From: Clostridium_AI sp964409685
Lineage (GTDB): Bacteria > Bacillota > Clostridia > Lachnospirales > Lachnospiraceae
NCBI GenBank assembly: GCA_964409685.1
Contig: CAYPEJ010000017.1
Coordinates: 29,443 to 93,442, forward strand
Direction of reading: 5' to 3'
Length of the DNA: 64,000 nt
Under the pieces are notes generated by a model. The model did no database searches. It saw only the letters and a program-made list of their open reading frames with translations, and was not told the DNA's origin. Shown here one piece after another: positions 22,861 to 31,323 of this stretch (positions within the stretch are counted from its first letter, which is position 1; each line of letters begins with the position of its first letter). The position numbers were made by a program, and so were the translations under genes.

Positions 22861-23343
22861 CTACGAACCTTTTTTCGCAATAATTTTCTCTCGTCGAACA
22901 GGGTAGCGGTAGCCGTCAAATGCTCCGATGTTGTAGAGGGTCACACTGTTCGCACCTTTTCGGAACTCAAACTCCTGATCCTCTTCCGAAACTATTTCCT
23001 CTACCACTCCAAAAATCGTAGCACCTGCAAACCGGGCTGCTACCGTGTCTCCAACCTCAACCTTGCCCTTGTAGGTCTCGAAGACCGGACCGTCAGGCTT
23101 GCACATCTTACGTCTCTTGTCTACCAGCTTTCTCTGTTCCTCGTACCTGGCCTTCTTGAGTTCCTCCGGCGACATGTTCTCTCGAGCCTGACGGGCTGCC
23201 CGGCGTTCGGCTCTTTCTGCTGCTAGTTTCTCTCGCTCGGCTTTCCGGGCTTCCCGGGCAGCAAGCTTCTCGTGTCTCTCCTTGGCATAGGCTTCTCGGG
23301 CAGCTACGACCTCGGCATGCGATCTCTTCTTTTTTCTTTCCAT
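22861..23343 (-). CDS. Charged helical protein with SH3-like C-terminus
   Basis: 160 residues. The first 75 are a highly charged single helix of Ala, Glu, Arg and Lys (EARKAEREKLAAERAERRAA), with no hydrophobic core. The C-terminal 70 residues look beta-rich: VEVGDTVAARFAGATIFGVVEEI, a small SH3-like or KOW-like barrel. No enzyme motif. It could be a DNA-bound or scaffolding protein. A weak terminator hairpin (23364-23390) lies upstream. Confidence 0.6.
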   Translation of the reverse strand: MERKKKRSHAEVVAAREAYAKERHEKLAAREARKAEREKLAAERAERRAARQARENMSPEELKKARYEEQRKLVDKRRKMCKPDGPVFETYKGKVEVGDTVAARFAGATIFGVVEEIVSEEDQEFEFRKGANSVTLYNIGAFDGYRYPVRREKIIAKKGS

Positions 23344-23363
23344 GTCTAGTGAGTAGGAAAATA

Positions 23364-23390
23364 GGGTAGAACAATGAGGAAATTCTACCC
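23364..23390 (-). terminator. Probable intrinsic terminator
   Basis: GGGTAGAA and TTCTACCC form a perfect 8-bp stem with an 11-base loop, followed on the minus strand by TATTTTCC. It ends the unit that includes the 85-residue gene stopping at 23408. Confidence 0.5.
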
Positions 23391-23407
23391 CAATACCTTA
23401 CTAATGT

Positions 23408-23665
23408 TTAACGTTCGCCTTTGTTCTCCTTAAAATTCCCTATAGATTCCTCAAGTTCTCCTGTCGCTTTCCCGATACTGGCTAGAGCTTTTCGAGTATC
23501 TAGCAGGGTTGCTCGAAGTTCCTCAAGAGCATTCAGGTTCTGTGCAAGCTCTTCAAGAACCGTCTCCACTTCCGCTAGAGGTAGGTAGGCTGTTCCGTCA
23601 ATCGTGACCGTGGGTACCCTATCCCTGAGTACCTCTCTGAAGGTCTTGCTGAAATTGTCCTGCAT
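23408..23665 (-). CDS. Small coiled-coil protein
   Basis: 85 residues from the ATG at 23663-23665, overlapping the stop of the deaminase-like gene by 47 bases in another frame. A small strand-rich part (TVTIDGTAYLPL) is followed by a long amphipathic helix (EVETVLEELAQNLNALEEL) with Leu/Ala/Glu heptads. No family recognised. Such a large overlap is unusual here and suggests translation coupling. Confidence 0.55.
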   Translation of the reverse strand: MQDNFSKTFREVLRDRVPTVTIDGTAYLPLAEVETVLEELAQNLNALEELRATLLDTRKALASIGKATGELEESIGNFKENKGER

Positions 23666-24122
23666 ATAGATTCTCTTTACTAACCTCTCTTGTTTCCATC
23701 ACGAGTGTCTGGGCAACTCTTGCACCGTAGCCAATCTTAACCGGTCTGAACACCTGCATAAAACTTCCCATCTGATCTGTCTCAAAGCCGGCATCGAACT
23801 GACTGGACCTGATAATGACTCCACATCTCAAGAGTGACGATCTCTGAACAAATGTCATAGCCAGGTCACTTGGCATCTTGCATCCTTCGGCAAACGTGAT
23901 CTCGTAGTAGCCCGGTTCCAGGTTCCAGTACTTTTCGTCCACAAGACTGACCGGTCGGTAGTCCGGAAGCACGGTCTTGCCTTCTGCCGGAACATAGCCT
24001 ACTCCCACAACCTCGGAAATCCCAACTACCCGGAGGTCTACACCCTGCTGCTGTACAGCGTGTTCAAGATCAACGTTTGTGAGAATACCTCTCTCGATTA
24101 TTTCTTTTCCTGTCAGTTGCAT
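23619..24122 (-). CDS. dCTP deaminase/dUTPase-superfamily protein
   Basis: 167 residues. The trimeric dCTP deaminase/dUTPase fold is indicated by QQGVDLRVVG near 24, TFVQRSSLLRCGV near 89 (the RSS-L substrate-binding block), and SQFDAGFETDQMG near 107-119. Both families act on deoxyuridine or deoxycytidine nucleotides, supplying the dUMP/dTMP route. Key residues of one specific activity cannot be told apart by eye. It overlaps the 84-residue gene by 10 bases. Confidence 0.75.
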   Translation of the reverse strand: MQLTGKEIIERGILTNVDLEHAVQQQGVDLRVVGISEVVGVGYVPAEGKTVLPDYRPVSLVDEKYWNLEPGYYEITFAEGCKMPSDLAMTFVQRSSLLRCGVIIRSSQFDAGFETDQMGSFMQVFRPVKIGYGARVAQTLVMETREVSKENLYAGQFQQDLQRGTQG

Positions 24123-24367
24123 GTTATCTGATTTTCTGTAATTGCTGTTCTGTCTGTTTCCGAAAACAAGTCAATCTCATCGAAAAGACCAACGTTTTCT
24201 GAAATTTCGGCTGCCGTAACCCTTTCGTAGTCATCTGATCCCTCTACCGGTTCTGAAATGAGGTAGAGTCTATCACTTTCAAACTTAAAATCCCAAACCG
24301 GATTACCGTCCACGAAAACTACCTGCCCCGGATCTGCAACCTTTTCTACAAATTCTTTCCAAGTCAT
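24113..24367 (-). CDS. Hypothetical acidic protein
   Basis: 84 residues, rich in Asp and Glu (SEPVEGSDDYERVTAAEISE), with strands VVFVDGNPVWDF near 16-27. No family was recognised. It lies directly upstream of the deaminase-like gene and overlaps it by 10 bases. Confidence 0.55.
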   Translation of the reverse strand: MTWKEFVEKVADPGQVVFVDGNPVWDFKFESDRLYLISEPVEGSDDYERVTAAEISENVGLFDEIDLFSETDRTAITENQITCN

Positions 24368-24382
24368 ATTTGTCTGCTGTGA

Positions 24383-24700
24383 TTAAATCCTCTCCACTTT
24401 CCAGTCCTTGTATGCATTCAGGATCCTACCCGAAATCTCTTTCCACGTATCAATATACTCCTGAAGACTACTGTACAACTTACCGTCCTCATGCAACTGT
24501 CTCCTTGCAATTCTGTCCAGGCAAGACATGAATGTTGACGGATAGCACTCGTCGGTGGCCACGAGCTTACCTGCTGCACTCACACGTTTACGAGCTACCG
24601 TATATCCGTCTGAGATCTTTATGAAATAGGGATCGAGAATCTCGTCTTCCACGATCGTACCGGTGAACTTGTCACCTATAATCTGCGTAACACTTTCCAT
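24383..24700 (-). CDS. Hypothetical phage protein
   Basis: 105 residues from the ATG at 24698-24700; an upstream in-frame extension has no ATG and would run into the neighbouring gene. The N-terminal half is strand-rich (IIGDKFTGTIVEDE, YFIKISDGYTVARKR); the C-terminus is helical and basic (YKDWKVERI). The distribution resembles small conserved phage proteins of unknown function. It follows the 132-residue gene by 10 bases. Confidence 0.6.
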   Translation of the reverse strand: MESVTQIIGDKFTGTIVEDEILDPYFIKISDGYTVARKRVSAAGKLVATDECYPSTFMSCLDRIARRQLHEDGKLYSSLQEYIDTWKEISGRILNAYKDWKVERI

Positions 24701-24710
24701 ATTTTTAATT

Positions 24711-25109
24711 TTAAAACTCCTCCATGCTTCCGGAAGCTGCCACAAACCAGCTATCCTCTACTCGCTCCGGGTACAGTTTGCAGCACCTGTCGCAATTTAC
24801 CAGTACCCTGTAGTACTTCTCTGTCTCCGGTACCCGGATCTCGAATGACTTTCCTGACTGAGTACTATCTACAATGTTCTGATACTTGTCGTTGTTTGTC
24901 CTGGAACCACTAGCTGTCAGTGGTTTGTAGGCCGAATCCAGACTAGCTGAATAGGTCTGGGTTCTATTGTCCCACTCTACCGTGTAACCCACTGTACTGT
25001 TCCAGTTCTTACCATCTGGGGATGTCCAAAACTGTAGCTGATAGGCCTCATTAGAAGGTTTGAGTAACCTTCCCAGGTACTGAATATTTAGTTTTACTAG
25101 TTTGTCCAT
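24711..25109 (-). CDS. Hypothetical protein
   Basis: 132 residues. Beta-rich with aromatic and Asn/Ser-rich stretches (LQFWTSPDGKNWNSTV, YSASLDSAYKPLTASG) and three Cys (CDRCC) near residue 106. Nothing in it fits an enzyme; it could be a small binding or virion protein. It is separated by 3 bases from the helicase gene upstream. Confidence 0.6.
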   Translation of the reverse strand: MDKLVKLNIQYLGRLLKPSNEAYQLQFWTSPDGKNWNSTVGYTVEWDNRTQTYSASLDSAYKPLTASGSRTNNDKYQNIVDSTQSGKSFEIRVPETEKYYRVLVNCDRCCKLYPERVEDSWFVAASGSMEEF

Positions 25110-25112
25110 ACT

Positions 25113-26465
25113 CTACTTCTTGAAAAAGCTTTCCATTATGTGGCGATCGACATTAAAAGCTGCTGCAGGGCTGTTCTTGGCAACAAGTGCATCATCGATG
25201 TCCAGCTGTTTTTTAAACTCTGCTGAACCATTTGAGGTGTTCAGTGTGATCTCAAACGTGTTACCGTCCTCTCCGTACCTGTTCTTCATGATGTGAATTC
25301 GTCCCGTACCCAGAACCTTGTCTTCCTTTGTTCTCGAAAGTGAGAATGCCATGTCAGCTACCATCATCTTGTCGTAGCTACCAGCTGCCTTGTCACCCTC
25401 GACAACCTGGTCCCTTGCTCCTGAACGATTTACCTGTGAAGGTGACACAACCGGAATCCTAAGCTCCTTTGCCAGTCCCTTGGCTCCAATATAGTTGTCA
25501 TCAATCTCGTCCTTTTTCTCACGGTAACCTCCCCTGGGTGGCTTGAGATAGTCTATGTAGTCGATGATAATCAGGTCTGGACTAATTCCGTCGTTCTTGC
25601 ACTTCTGAATGTGACTCTCGAGAGTACTGATCGAAGCTGCTTTTGGTGGATACTCCTTGATTATCAGGTTACCCGGAAGCTCGTTCATCATCCTGTCTAC
25701 CTCATCTCGATGTTCTCTCAACTCTTCTACAGAGTAGCCAGTCATGTAACTGTCGAACCTGCGAGCCACATAGTTTTCACCCAGTTCAAGAGAATAGTAG
25801 ATCACATTGTATCCTAACTGCACTGCATTTGCGGCAATTGCTATCGACAGCCAGGACTTACCTGTACCAGGACCTCCAAATATCAGTGCCAGGTCTCCAG
25901 GTCCGAGTCCTCCGGCAAACAAATTATTTATGGGTTCCCAGGGAGTCGGAATCGTGGGTCGATAGTCGTCTCGATACCTGGACTCAACATCCTTCTTGTA
26001 CTCGTGTCCCTTACTCTTTTCTTGTCCAGCCCGGAGTGCCTTCTCAATCAGGTTTCGAATTCCTTCGTAGTTCTCAGCTTTGAGTAGATCTGTTGAAGCT
26101 ATGATTGCGTTTCTCATCTCCTGATTTCTACAGAAGGATGTAAACTCTTCCTTAACCCAGTCAACATCGTCACTACTCTGGACAGCCTGGCATGCATTGC
26201 GAAGGTCTTCCTTAACCGCTACCTTGAGGACATCATTCTCAAGCTTAGCCATGTTGGCCTTGAGAACTTCCGGAGTAATCGTCGTGTGAAATTCATCAAA
26301 ATAGCTAACTACCTGGTGAATGATCCACTTGAGAGCCTCACTATCAAAATAGGCCTCCTGAAGAATATCTCTCACGTTCAGGACAAATTCCTTGTCCGTT
26401 AACAAGGCTCCAATGACCTTCAGCTGAAAACTCTTGCCGTAGTCTGATAAGCGTCTTAATGTCAT
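25113..26465 (-). CDS. DnaB-type replicative helicase
   Basis: 450 residues with an N-terminal primase-interaction-like helical domain and a C-terminal RecA-like motor. Walker A is IFGGPGTGKSWLSIA at about 194; DLIIIDYIDYLKP near 286 is the Walker B strand. PSQVNRSGARD near 333 and MKNRYGEDGNTFEI near 387 match later helicase motifs (the Q/N and R-finger blocks of DnaB/gp41). It should move 5'-3' on the lagging strand at the fork. Tandem hairpins upstream separate it from the exonuclease gene. Confidence 0.9.
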   Translation of the reverse strand: MTLRRLSDYGKSFQLKVIGALLTDKEFVLNVRDILQEAYFDSEALKWIIHQVVSYFDEFHTTITPEVLKANMAKLENDVLKVAVKEDLRNACQAVQSSDDVDWVKEEFTSFCRNQEMRNAIIASTDLLKAENYEGIRNLIEKALRAGQEKSKGHEYKKDVESRYRDDYRPTIPTPWEPINNLFAGGLGPGDLALIFGGPGTGKSWLSIAIAANAVQLGYNVIYYSLELGENYVARRFDSYMTGYSVEELREHRDEVDRMMNELPGNLIIKEYPPKAASISTLESHIQKCKNDGISPDLIIIDYIDYLKPPRGGYREKKDEIDDNYIGAKGLAKELRIPVVSPSQVNRSGARDQVVEGDKAAGSYDKMMVADMAFSLSRTKEDKVLGTGRIHIMKNRYGEDGNTFEITLNTSNGSAEFKKQLDIDDALVAKNSPAAAFNVDRHIMESFFKK

Positions 26466-26488
26466 GTTCTACTATTCTCTTGTTACTT

Positions 26489-26526
26489 CCTATACCCGAA
26501 GACTATAGGTAAGTACGCAATCGTAC
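26489..26526 (-). promoter_or_regulatory. Tandem hairpins upstream of helicase
   Basis: Two hairpins lie in the 71-base gap between the exonuclease stop and the helicase ATG: GTACG/CGTAC with a 4-base loop (26513-26526) and CCTATA/TATAGG with a 9-base loop (26489-26509). No T run follows. They may punctuate mRNA or mark an operator; no proof. Confidence 0.35.
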
Positions 26527-26536
26527 CAATTTTTTC

Positions 26537-27553
26537 CTAGAAATTTTGCAGATATCCGAAGGTTGACAACCACTTTTCAGTGTCCCCGGTAATACCGTCG
26601 ATGCAGTCTTGTTCCAGGTAGAGTAGAAAAGGTCCGGTGCTTAGCTTTGGTACAGGAGCCTTGATCAAATCCCGAACACGTTCCTTTTCTTGTTCATCTA
26701 GAACCGTGTTGTTGAGGTCCATCATCTTGAAATTGGTCTCTACGGTGTTCCACTCATTGAGAATGGTTGCACAGATTGTACGCTTGCCGAGTTGTTCCGA
26801 ACAGGTATCGTAGATGTACTGCAGATCACACTCCGGGTCCGTAGCAAGCTTCGGAAAATTCTTGCAAAGTGTCTTCACACCGGCTCCCTTTATGCCTCGC
26901 AGGTTGTCAGACTTGTCACCGACCAGAGCCTTCACGATGTTGTAGTTTTCCGGCAAGACCTCTAGAAACTTAAAAGTTTCCTCGTAGTTGTACAGGATCT
27001 TCTTCGTGGGAGAATAGACCTGCACATTACTGTCTACCAGTTGCAAAAAATCTCGGTCCGAAGACATGATTGTTACCTTGTGACCGGCACACGACCCGCT
27101 CCTGGCCAGGTAGGCTATGACGTCATCTGCCTCTAGTTTGTCCATCTCGATACTCGAGACCGGTAGACACTCAAGGTAGTCCTGAATTCGAGATGCCTGG
27201 TTCCAGACAGATCTCATCTCGTCTGCCTTGTTGTCAAAAATATCCCAGTGTACCACCCCTGCATTCTTTCGCTGAGCCTTGTAGTTGGCATTCATGTTCT
27301 TGCGATGCTGCGATCCTCCCCTACCGTCCCACACAATAATGACTCGAGTAGGGTTCACGAGTCGCATAATGTATCCCACGGACTTGAGAAAGCCCGTAAT
27401 TCCACCCACGTGTTCTCCCCTGGGGTTGACCGCCGTGGACACACTGAAGGCTCTCATGAGGGTATTTAGTCCGTCAACCAGTAGGATATGATCATTTCGT
27501 TTCCTAGGCTCGGCTGGGAGTCTGGACAACATTTCTGCGTATTTTGATTCCAT
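26537..27553 (-). CDS. 5'-3' exonuclease (FEN/PolA 5' nuclease family)
   Basis: 338 residues. Motifs of the FEN family: LLVDGLNTLMRAF near residue 24 (first metal Asp), RVIIVWDGRGGSQHRK near 71, EMDKLEADDVIAYLA near 133 (acidic cluster), MSSDRDFLQL near 161, and VGDKSDNLRGIKGAGVKT near 211 (helix-hairpin-helix metal site). It corresponds to the RNase H/5' nuclease that removes RNA primers, and complements the polymerase at 18256, which has no such domain. A typical phage member is 290-350 residues. Confidence 0.9.
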   Translation of the reverse strand: MESKYAEMLSRLPAEPRKRNDHILLVDGLNTLMRAFSVSTAVNPRGEHVGGITGFLKSVGYIMRLVNPTRVIIVWDGRGGSQHRKNMNANYKAQRKNAGVVHWDIFDNKADEMRSVWNQASRIQDYLECLPVSSIEMDKLEADDVIAYLARSGSCAGHKVTIMSSDRDFLQLVDSNVQVYSPTKKILYNYEETFKFLEVLPENYNIVKALVGDKSDNLRGIKGAGVKTLCKNFPKLATDPECDLQYIYDTCSEQLGKRTICATILNEWNTVETNFKMMDLNNTVLDEQEKERVRDLIKAPVPKLSTGPFLLYLEQDCIDGITGDTEKWLSTFGYLQNF

Positions 27554-27570
27554 AACAACTAAAGATAGAA

Positions 27571-27595
27571 AAAGCCTGGCTCTCTACCAGACTTT
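27571..27595 (-). terminator. Intrinsic terminator
   Basis: AAAGTCTGG (minus strand, 27595-27587) pairs with CCAGGCTTT (27579-27571), one G-T pair, loop 7 bases, then TTTTTC. It closes the transcript of the HNH/GW-repeat endonuclease that stops at 27620. Confidence 0.7.
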
Positions 27596-27619
27596 TCTCA
27601 ACTATTTGTTCTGAATGTT

Positions 27620-28891
27620 CTACTTCCTCCTAAGGTTGGTAGCTGGATGTCCCGGCTTCCAACCCTGTTCTAGAAAACCAGCCAGCTCCTCTTCGTGTAC
27701 GTACCTCTTCTTGCCAGTTTCCGGGTGATAGATGGACTTACGACCTACTGTAGAGCTGGAATATCTTCCCCGTTTCCAACCCTGGTCCAGGTATATCTGC
27801 AATTCGGTTACCTGTATTCTCAACTGATTACCACCGGTGTCCCGTACCCATCTCCAGGTTCTCAGCTTTTCACAAAAGGTTTCCGGCTTCTTTCTACCCT
27901 TTTTAGCCAGACTCTGTCTTTTCCGGGTTTCTTCAGACACAGGCTTCCGGGGCTTGGGTACAGTTGCAGTCCTAACTCTGGGCACAGCATCCTTTCGACC
28001 AGGCTTCCAACCTTCTCTAGCAAGTAGTTCAAACTCAGACTGGCTAACCCACCTGGAATTCTCTCCCAGGTGACACCAGACCCTTCCCTTTCCGGTTTGG
28101 CTCCTGCGTTCACACTCCTGTTTTGACAGCTTGCAACCCTTCAGACGTTCCGAAAGACGTTGCCTGGTAGCTTTACTAAAAGGTTTTCGTCCCAAGTGAT
28201 AGCCCCTGTTAAGATAGTTGTCAACCTCCTCGACAAGTACCTGAAGTTCTTCGACTCCGTCGGTAACAAACTTTCTACCCGTGCTCCTACCTTTTTTACT
28301 GGAGGGTTTACCTTTTAGAGCAGAACCCTTCCTCCAACCCTGTCTGAGCATCTCTTCTAGTTCGCAGGGTTCGATCAGCCTGTTCCTGGTTCCGTCTGTC
28401 ACCGTTATCCTACCCTTCACCGTGGGCAGGTTGCCCTTTACCCATCCCTTGTCCAGATAGTCTGGAAGTTCATCTTCAGAAACATACTTCTTGATCCTTC
28501 CGTTGTTGATGCAGATTCTACCCAGGAGGGCCCGGTTTGCATCCTCTCGAAGCTGTGCCCAGTATTCCAGTGTTTCTATCTTAACCCTCTGGAGATCATC
28601 CAGACACCTGATAGTTCGGTTGCTTAGGATTATGATAGGTAGTAGTGTCTCTCTACACGGAAGAGCCAGTGCCAGGTAATAGTGTGCAAGTACGTGCTCG
28701 AAAAGACTGAGCTTGACCAGGTTTGCGGGCTCGTTTCCTCCTCCCAGGGCCCTCGTGAGAATGTGGTGTATCTCGAATCCCGGTTCCTTATTCAGGCCCC
28801 GGTTGCAACTTCGAGCCTGATCTATTAACCCTAGATATTCACGACCCTCTGGTACCTGGTGTAGCCTTACATAAAAAACTTGACTATCCAT
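27620..28891 (-). CDS. HNH endonuclease with GW repeats
   Basis: 423 residues. N-terminal HNH core FEIHHILTRALGGGNEPANL at 39-58 and SLFEHVLAHYYLALAL near 62. Four or more NUMOD3-like segments (SKATRQRLSERLKGC near 239, SEETRKRQSLAKKGRKKP near 319) and six GW repeats at about 125-153, 161-189, 207-235, 270-298, 346-376 and 385-413 (YLDKGWVKG, LLAREGWKPG, YLDQGWKRG). It shares these repeats with the two GIY-YIG endonucleases at 16261-18251, though the nuclease domain is different. It lies between the exonuclease and UvsX genes. Confidence 0.82.
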   Translation of the reverse strand: MDSQVFYVRLHQVPEGREYLGLIDQARSCNRGLNKEPGFEIHHILTRALGGGNEPANLVKLSLFEHVLAHYYLALALPCRETLLPIIILSNRTIRCLDDLQRVKIETLEYWAQLREDANRALLGRICINNGRIKKYVSEDELPDYLDKGWVKGNLPTVKGRITVTDGTRNRLIEPCELEEMLRQGWRKGSALKGKPSSKKGRSTGRKFVTDGVEELQVLVEEVDNYLNRGYHLGRKPFSKATRQRLSERLKGCKLSKQECERRSQTGKGRVWCHLGENSRWVSQSEFELLAREGWKPGRKDAVPRVRTATVPKPRKPVSEETRKRQSLAKKGRKKPETFCEKLRTWRWVRDTGGNQLRIQVTELQIYLDQGWKRGRYSSSTVGRKSIYHPETGKKRYVHEEELAGFLEQGWKPGHPATNLRRK

Positions 28892-28949
28892 CCTGATCTA
28901 AAAGTTACCAAAATAAATAGTCAAGTCTTCGTCGTAAATTAGAGAACAC

Positions 28950-30014
28950 CTAGGCTGTCTCGTAATCGGAATCGTATGGAACCTCTTCGATCATATCAAA
29001 TTCCTGTGATCCGAGATCCTTTATCCACTCGGCCTGGTGTTCCTGACGGTATTGTTCAACGGCTTTCGGCTTGTTCTCGATAAAACCGGTCGGAGTCATG
29101 ATCAGGTAGTCCTTGGAACTCAAGCCACAGATGTGGTTTTTCTCTACAGCCACCTTGGTCCTAGCACCCCACTCAAGTATTTTGCCGTTAGCAGAAACCT
29201 GTAGCTTCGTGATACCTGAATTGGTGATGTTGCCATAGAAGATGATGAGTGCTGCGTCGTATGGAATAGCTGTTCCACCTTTCGAGTTCACCTTTGGAGA
29301 TCCCATCGGATTTTCCGGAGGAGATACCCAGATCTTCGATGTACACACAAGACTGTTCGTGTACGGACTCGTGATCTTTCTAGACAGCACAATTCTCTGG
29401 TCAATGAACTTGGCAAAGTTGTTGCTCAAGGAAGCGGCATCCCACTGTGCATTGATGTTCTTGGACTCCACTGACATGCGACACGGTACAGAACCTATAC
29501 TGTCCCAGAGAAAGCAGAGATCGTACGGAAGGTTTCCCCTGTCCTGCTCATCTAGAATGTCAATAATGAAGTTAGCTACATCCTCGATAGTCTTGAGAGT
29601 GCCCCTGTCAGCATACAAGAAGAATCCCTCAGCTCCCACAACTTCTCCCGTCTTGGGATCAATCACGTCGTCGCACTGAAATCCTAACTGTCTGCAGAAG
29701 TTCCAGCTGAACTTTGCCTCTGTGATGATCAGTACCGGAAGAATTCCCAGTTTCTGGCACGCTGCTGCACATTCCAGTAGGGTTGTTGTCTTACCCGTGT
29801 TTGTGTGGCCTCTCAGAACTGTTATCTGTCCCTGAGGTATTCCAGGTAGAGACGTGGCTTTCTGCCAAGCCTTGCTCACGGGTATCCACTTCTGCTCCTT
29901 AAACTGAGCATTGTTGGACCCTAAACCCTTCTTATTTTTGAACTTGGAGAGGTCAAAACTTTTTCTGACCTCCTCCGAAGCTCTTTCCTGTATTTCTTTT
30001 ACTTGCTTAGCCAT
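28950..30014 (-). CDS. uvsX: UvsX/RecA-like recombinase
   Basis: 354 residues from the ATG at 30012-30014 with GGAG 13 bases upstream. Walker A is LRGHTNTGKTTTLLE at about 69-83; LCFLWDSIGSVPCR near 163 is Walker B; later blocks include SKIWVSPPENPMGSPKVNSKGG (L2-like) near 224. It should coat ssDNA and catalyse strand exchange, feeding recombination-dependent replication as in T4. The C-terminal acidic tail SDYETA resembles the RecA tail. The ssDNA-binding protein gene lies just upstream. Confidence 0.9.
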   Translation of the reverse strand: MAKQVKEIQERASEEVRKSFDLSKFKNKKGLGSNNAQFKEQKWIPVSKAWQKATSLPGIPQGQITVLRGHTNTGKTTTLLECAAACQKLGILPVLIITEAKFSWNFCRQLGFQCDDVIDPKTGEVVGAEGFFLYADRGTLKTIEDVANFIIDILDEQDRGNLPYDLCFLWDSIGSVPCRMSVESKNINAQWDAASLSNNFAKFIDQRIVLSRKITSPYTNSLVCTSKIWVSPPENPMGSPKVNSKGGTAIPYDAALIIFYGNITNSGITKLQVSANGKILEWGARTKVAVEKNHICGLSSKDYLIMTPTGFIENKPKAVEQYRQEHQAEWIKDLGSQEFDMIEEVPYDSDYETA

Positions 30015-30020
30015 CAACTA

Positions 30021-30872
30021 CTACTCCTCCCAAGGTAGCTGTTCCTTCTTACCGGTCATATCATCGTCACTAAAGAGGTCGTCAAACTTCTGGGTAGCTG
30101 AGCTCTTGATCACCGGTGCTTTCGGCTTACTAGCTACCACTGGTTCCGCTACTGGAGCTGCCTTCTCAGGTTCCTCAGTTTTCTTCTCTCCGGAATCAGC
30201 ACTCTCTGTGACCGGTTTACCTGACAGGTAGGCCTCCAGATACTTTTTGATATGATCGTAGCTATAGTGCTTAAAGCAATCCACGGCTTTTGGTTGGTGC
30301 TCCAACCACTCCTTCACCTTCTGAGGATCATCTGAAAGTGGTGAACTGTTGCGTCTAGCTCGAACCGTTGTCTCTGGATACGGGTCACCCTTTACCTTCT
30401 CAACCACAAGATCCGTTCCGTTCATGACATCTGTGAAATCTCCGATCTCCTCGTCTGCAGCAAGCTGCAAAAGTGACTTGTAGATAGTTGTGCTGATGCC
30501 CCAGAGTCGAACACCCTTTTCCTCTTCTCCACGAACAATTACCGGGCAGAAGTACCTACTTCTCGGAGTCAACTTGCCCGAAAGTGACCAGTTGTCCTTG
30601 TCAGACGTTTCACGAAGTTGTCTGATGAAGTCTACGACCGGATCCTGCTGACCGAGATTAGTGAGTGCAAGTACCGGGTACTGAAACATTCCCTTTGCCC
30701 CGTGGAAGAACAACTCCGTAAATGGATTGTCCTTGTCATACACAGAAGGAACAATTCTTATGATTGATTTACCAATTTCTGGCTTCCAAAAGTTGTCCGA
30801 AAATTTGGAACCAGAAGTGCTACCTTGTCTGTTCAGGGCTTCAAGCTTAGCCCTCATTTTAGAAAGATCCAT
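30021..30872 (-). CDS. Single-stranded DNA-binding protein, gp32-like
   Basis: 283 residues. A gp32-type layout: basic N-terminal (LSKMRAKLEALNRQG, the LAST-like region), a central OB-like part with many aromatic residues (FWKPEIGKSIIRIVPSVY, PRSRYFCPVIVRG), and an acidic, Pro/Ala-rich linker ending FDDLFSDDDMTGKKEQLPWEE. The acidic tail is typical for recruiting polymerase and helicase. It would protect ssDNA and pair with UvsX, whose gene follows 6 bases later. Confidence 0.85.
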   Translation of the reverse strand: MDLSKMRAKLEALNRQGSTSGSKFSDNFWKPEIGKSIIRIVPSVYDKDNPFTELFFHGAKGMFQYPVLALTNLGQQDPVVDFIRQLRETSDKDNWSLSGKLTPRSRYFCPVIVRGEEEKGVRLWGISTTIYKSLLQLAADEEIGDFTDVMNGTDLVVEKVKGDPYPETTVRARRNSSPLSDDPQKVKEWLEHQPKAVDCFKHYSYDHIKKYLEAYLSGKPVTESADSGEKKTEEPEKAAPVAEPVVASKPKAPVIKSSATQKFDDLFSDDDMTGKKEQLPWEE

Positions 30873-30912
30873 AATTTTTTACGTTTTTTACTTGAATTTC
30901 TTGTACCTAAAG

Positions 30913-31323
30913 TTAAGAGGAAAACTCGAAACACTGTGTGTCCGAACCGTAAATTTTGTAGATTTTTGTAGAAGTAATTTGCAGGTCCGGTTCTCTCACA
31001 AACAGTGCTGTGTTCTTGTAGTCGTTCCAGTCCACGGTGTAGTTTTTGTCTGGCATACCTTTGTTTAGTCCACAAACCAACCTATTCAGAGCATTGAGGG
31101 TATAGAGAGTGTTTGTCTGCTTTCTTCTGTGTACCGGAACAGTGTTTTCAGGAAAGCAGTGTCTGTCACCTACACTCGCATTATAGGTTACCAGGAACTC
31201 GTCTTGATTCTCAGCATAGAGTACAAAGATCTTTCCGAGAATCACGGGACAAACCTGTCGAATGTTGTCGACCGTGGTGCCTAGTTTCGGAACCGGTGCA
31301 AATGTACAAAGCAACCTGCTCAT
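30913..31323 (-). CDS. Hypothetical phage protein
   Basis: 136 residues from the ATG at 31321-31323, which overlaps the TGA of the polymerase-like gene. Segments TLYTLNALNRLVCGLN near 72 and YTVDWNDYKNTALFV near 96 are of a type conserved in large T4-like phages without assigned function. There are four Cys residues but no zinc spacing. It lies between the second polymerase and the SSB, so a replication role is plausible but not shown. Confidence 0.65.
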   Translation of the reverse strand: MSRLLCTFAPVPKLGTTVDNIRQVCPVILGKIFVLYAENQDEFLVTYNASVGDRHCFPENTVPVHRRKQTNTLYTLNALNRLVCGLNKGMPDKNYTVDWNDYKNTALFVREPDLQITSTKIYKIYGSDTQCFEFSS

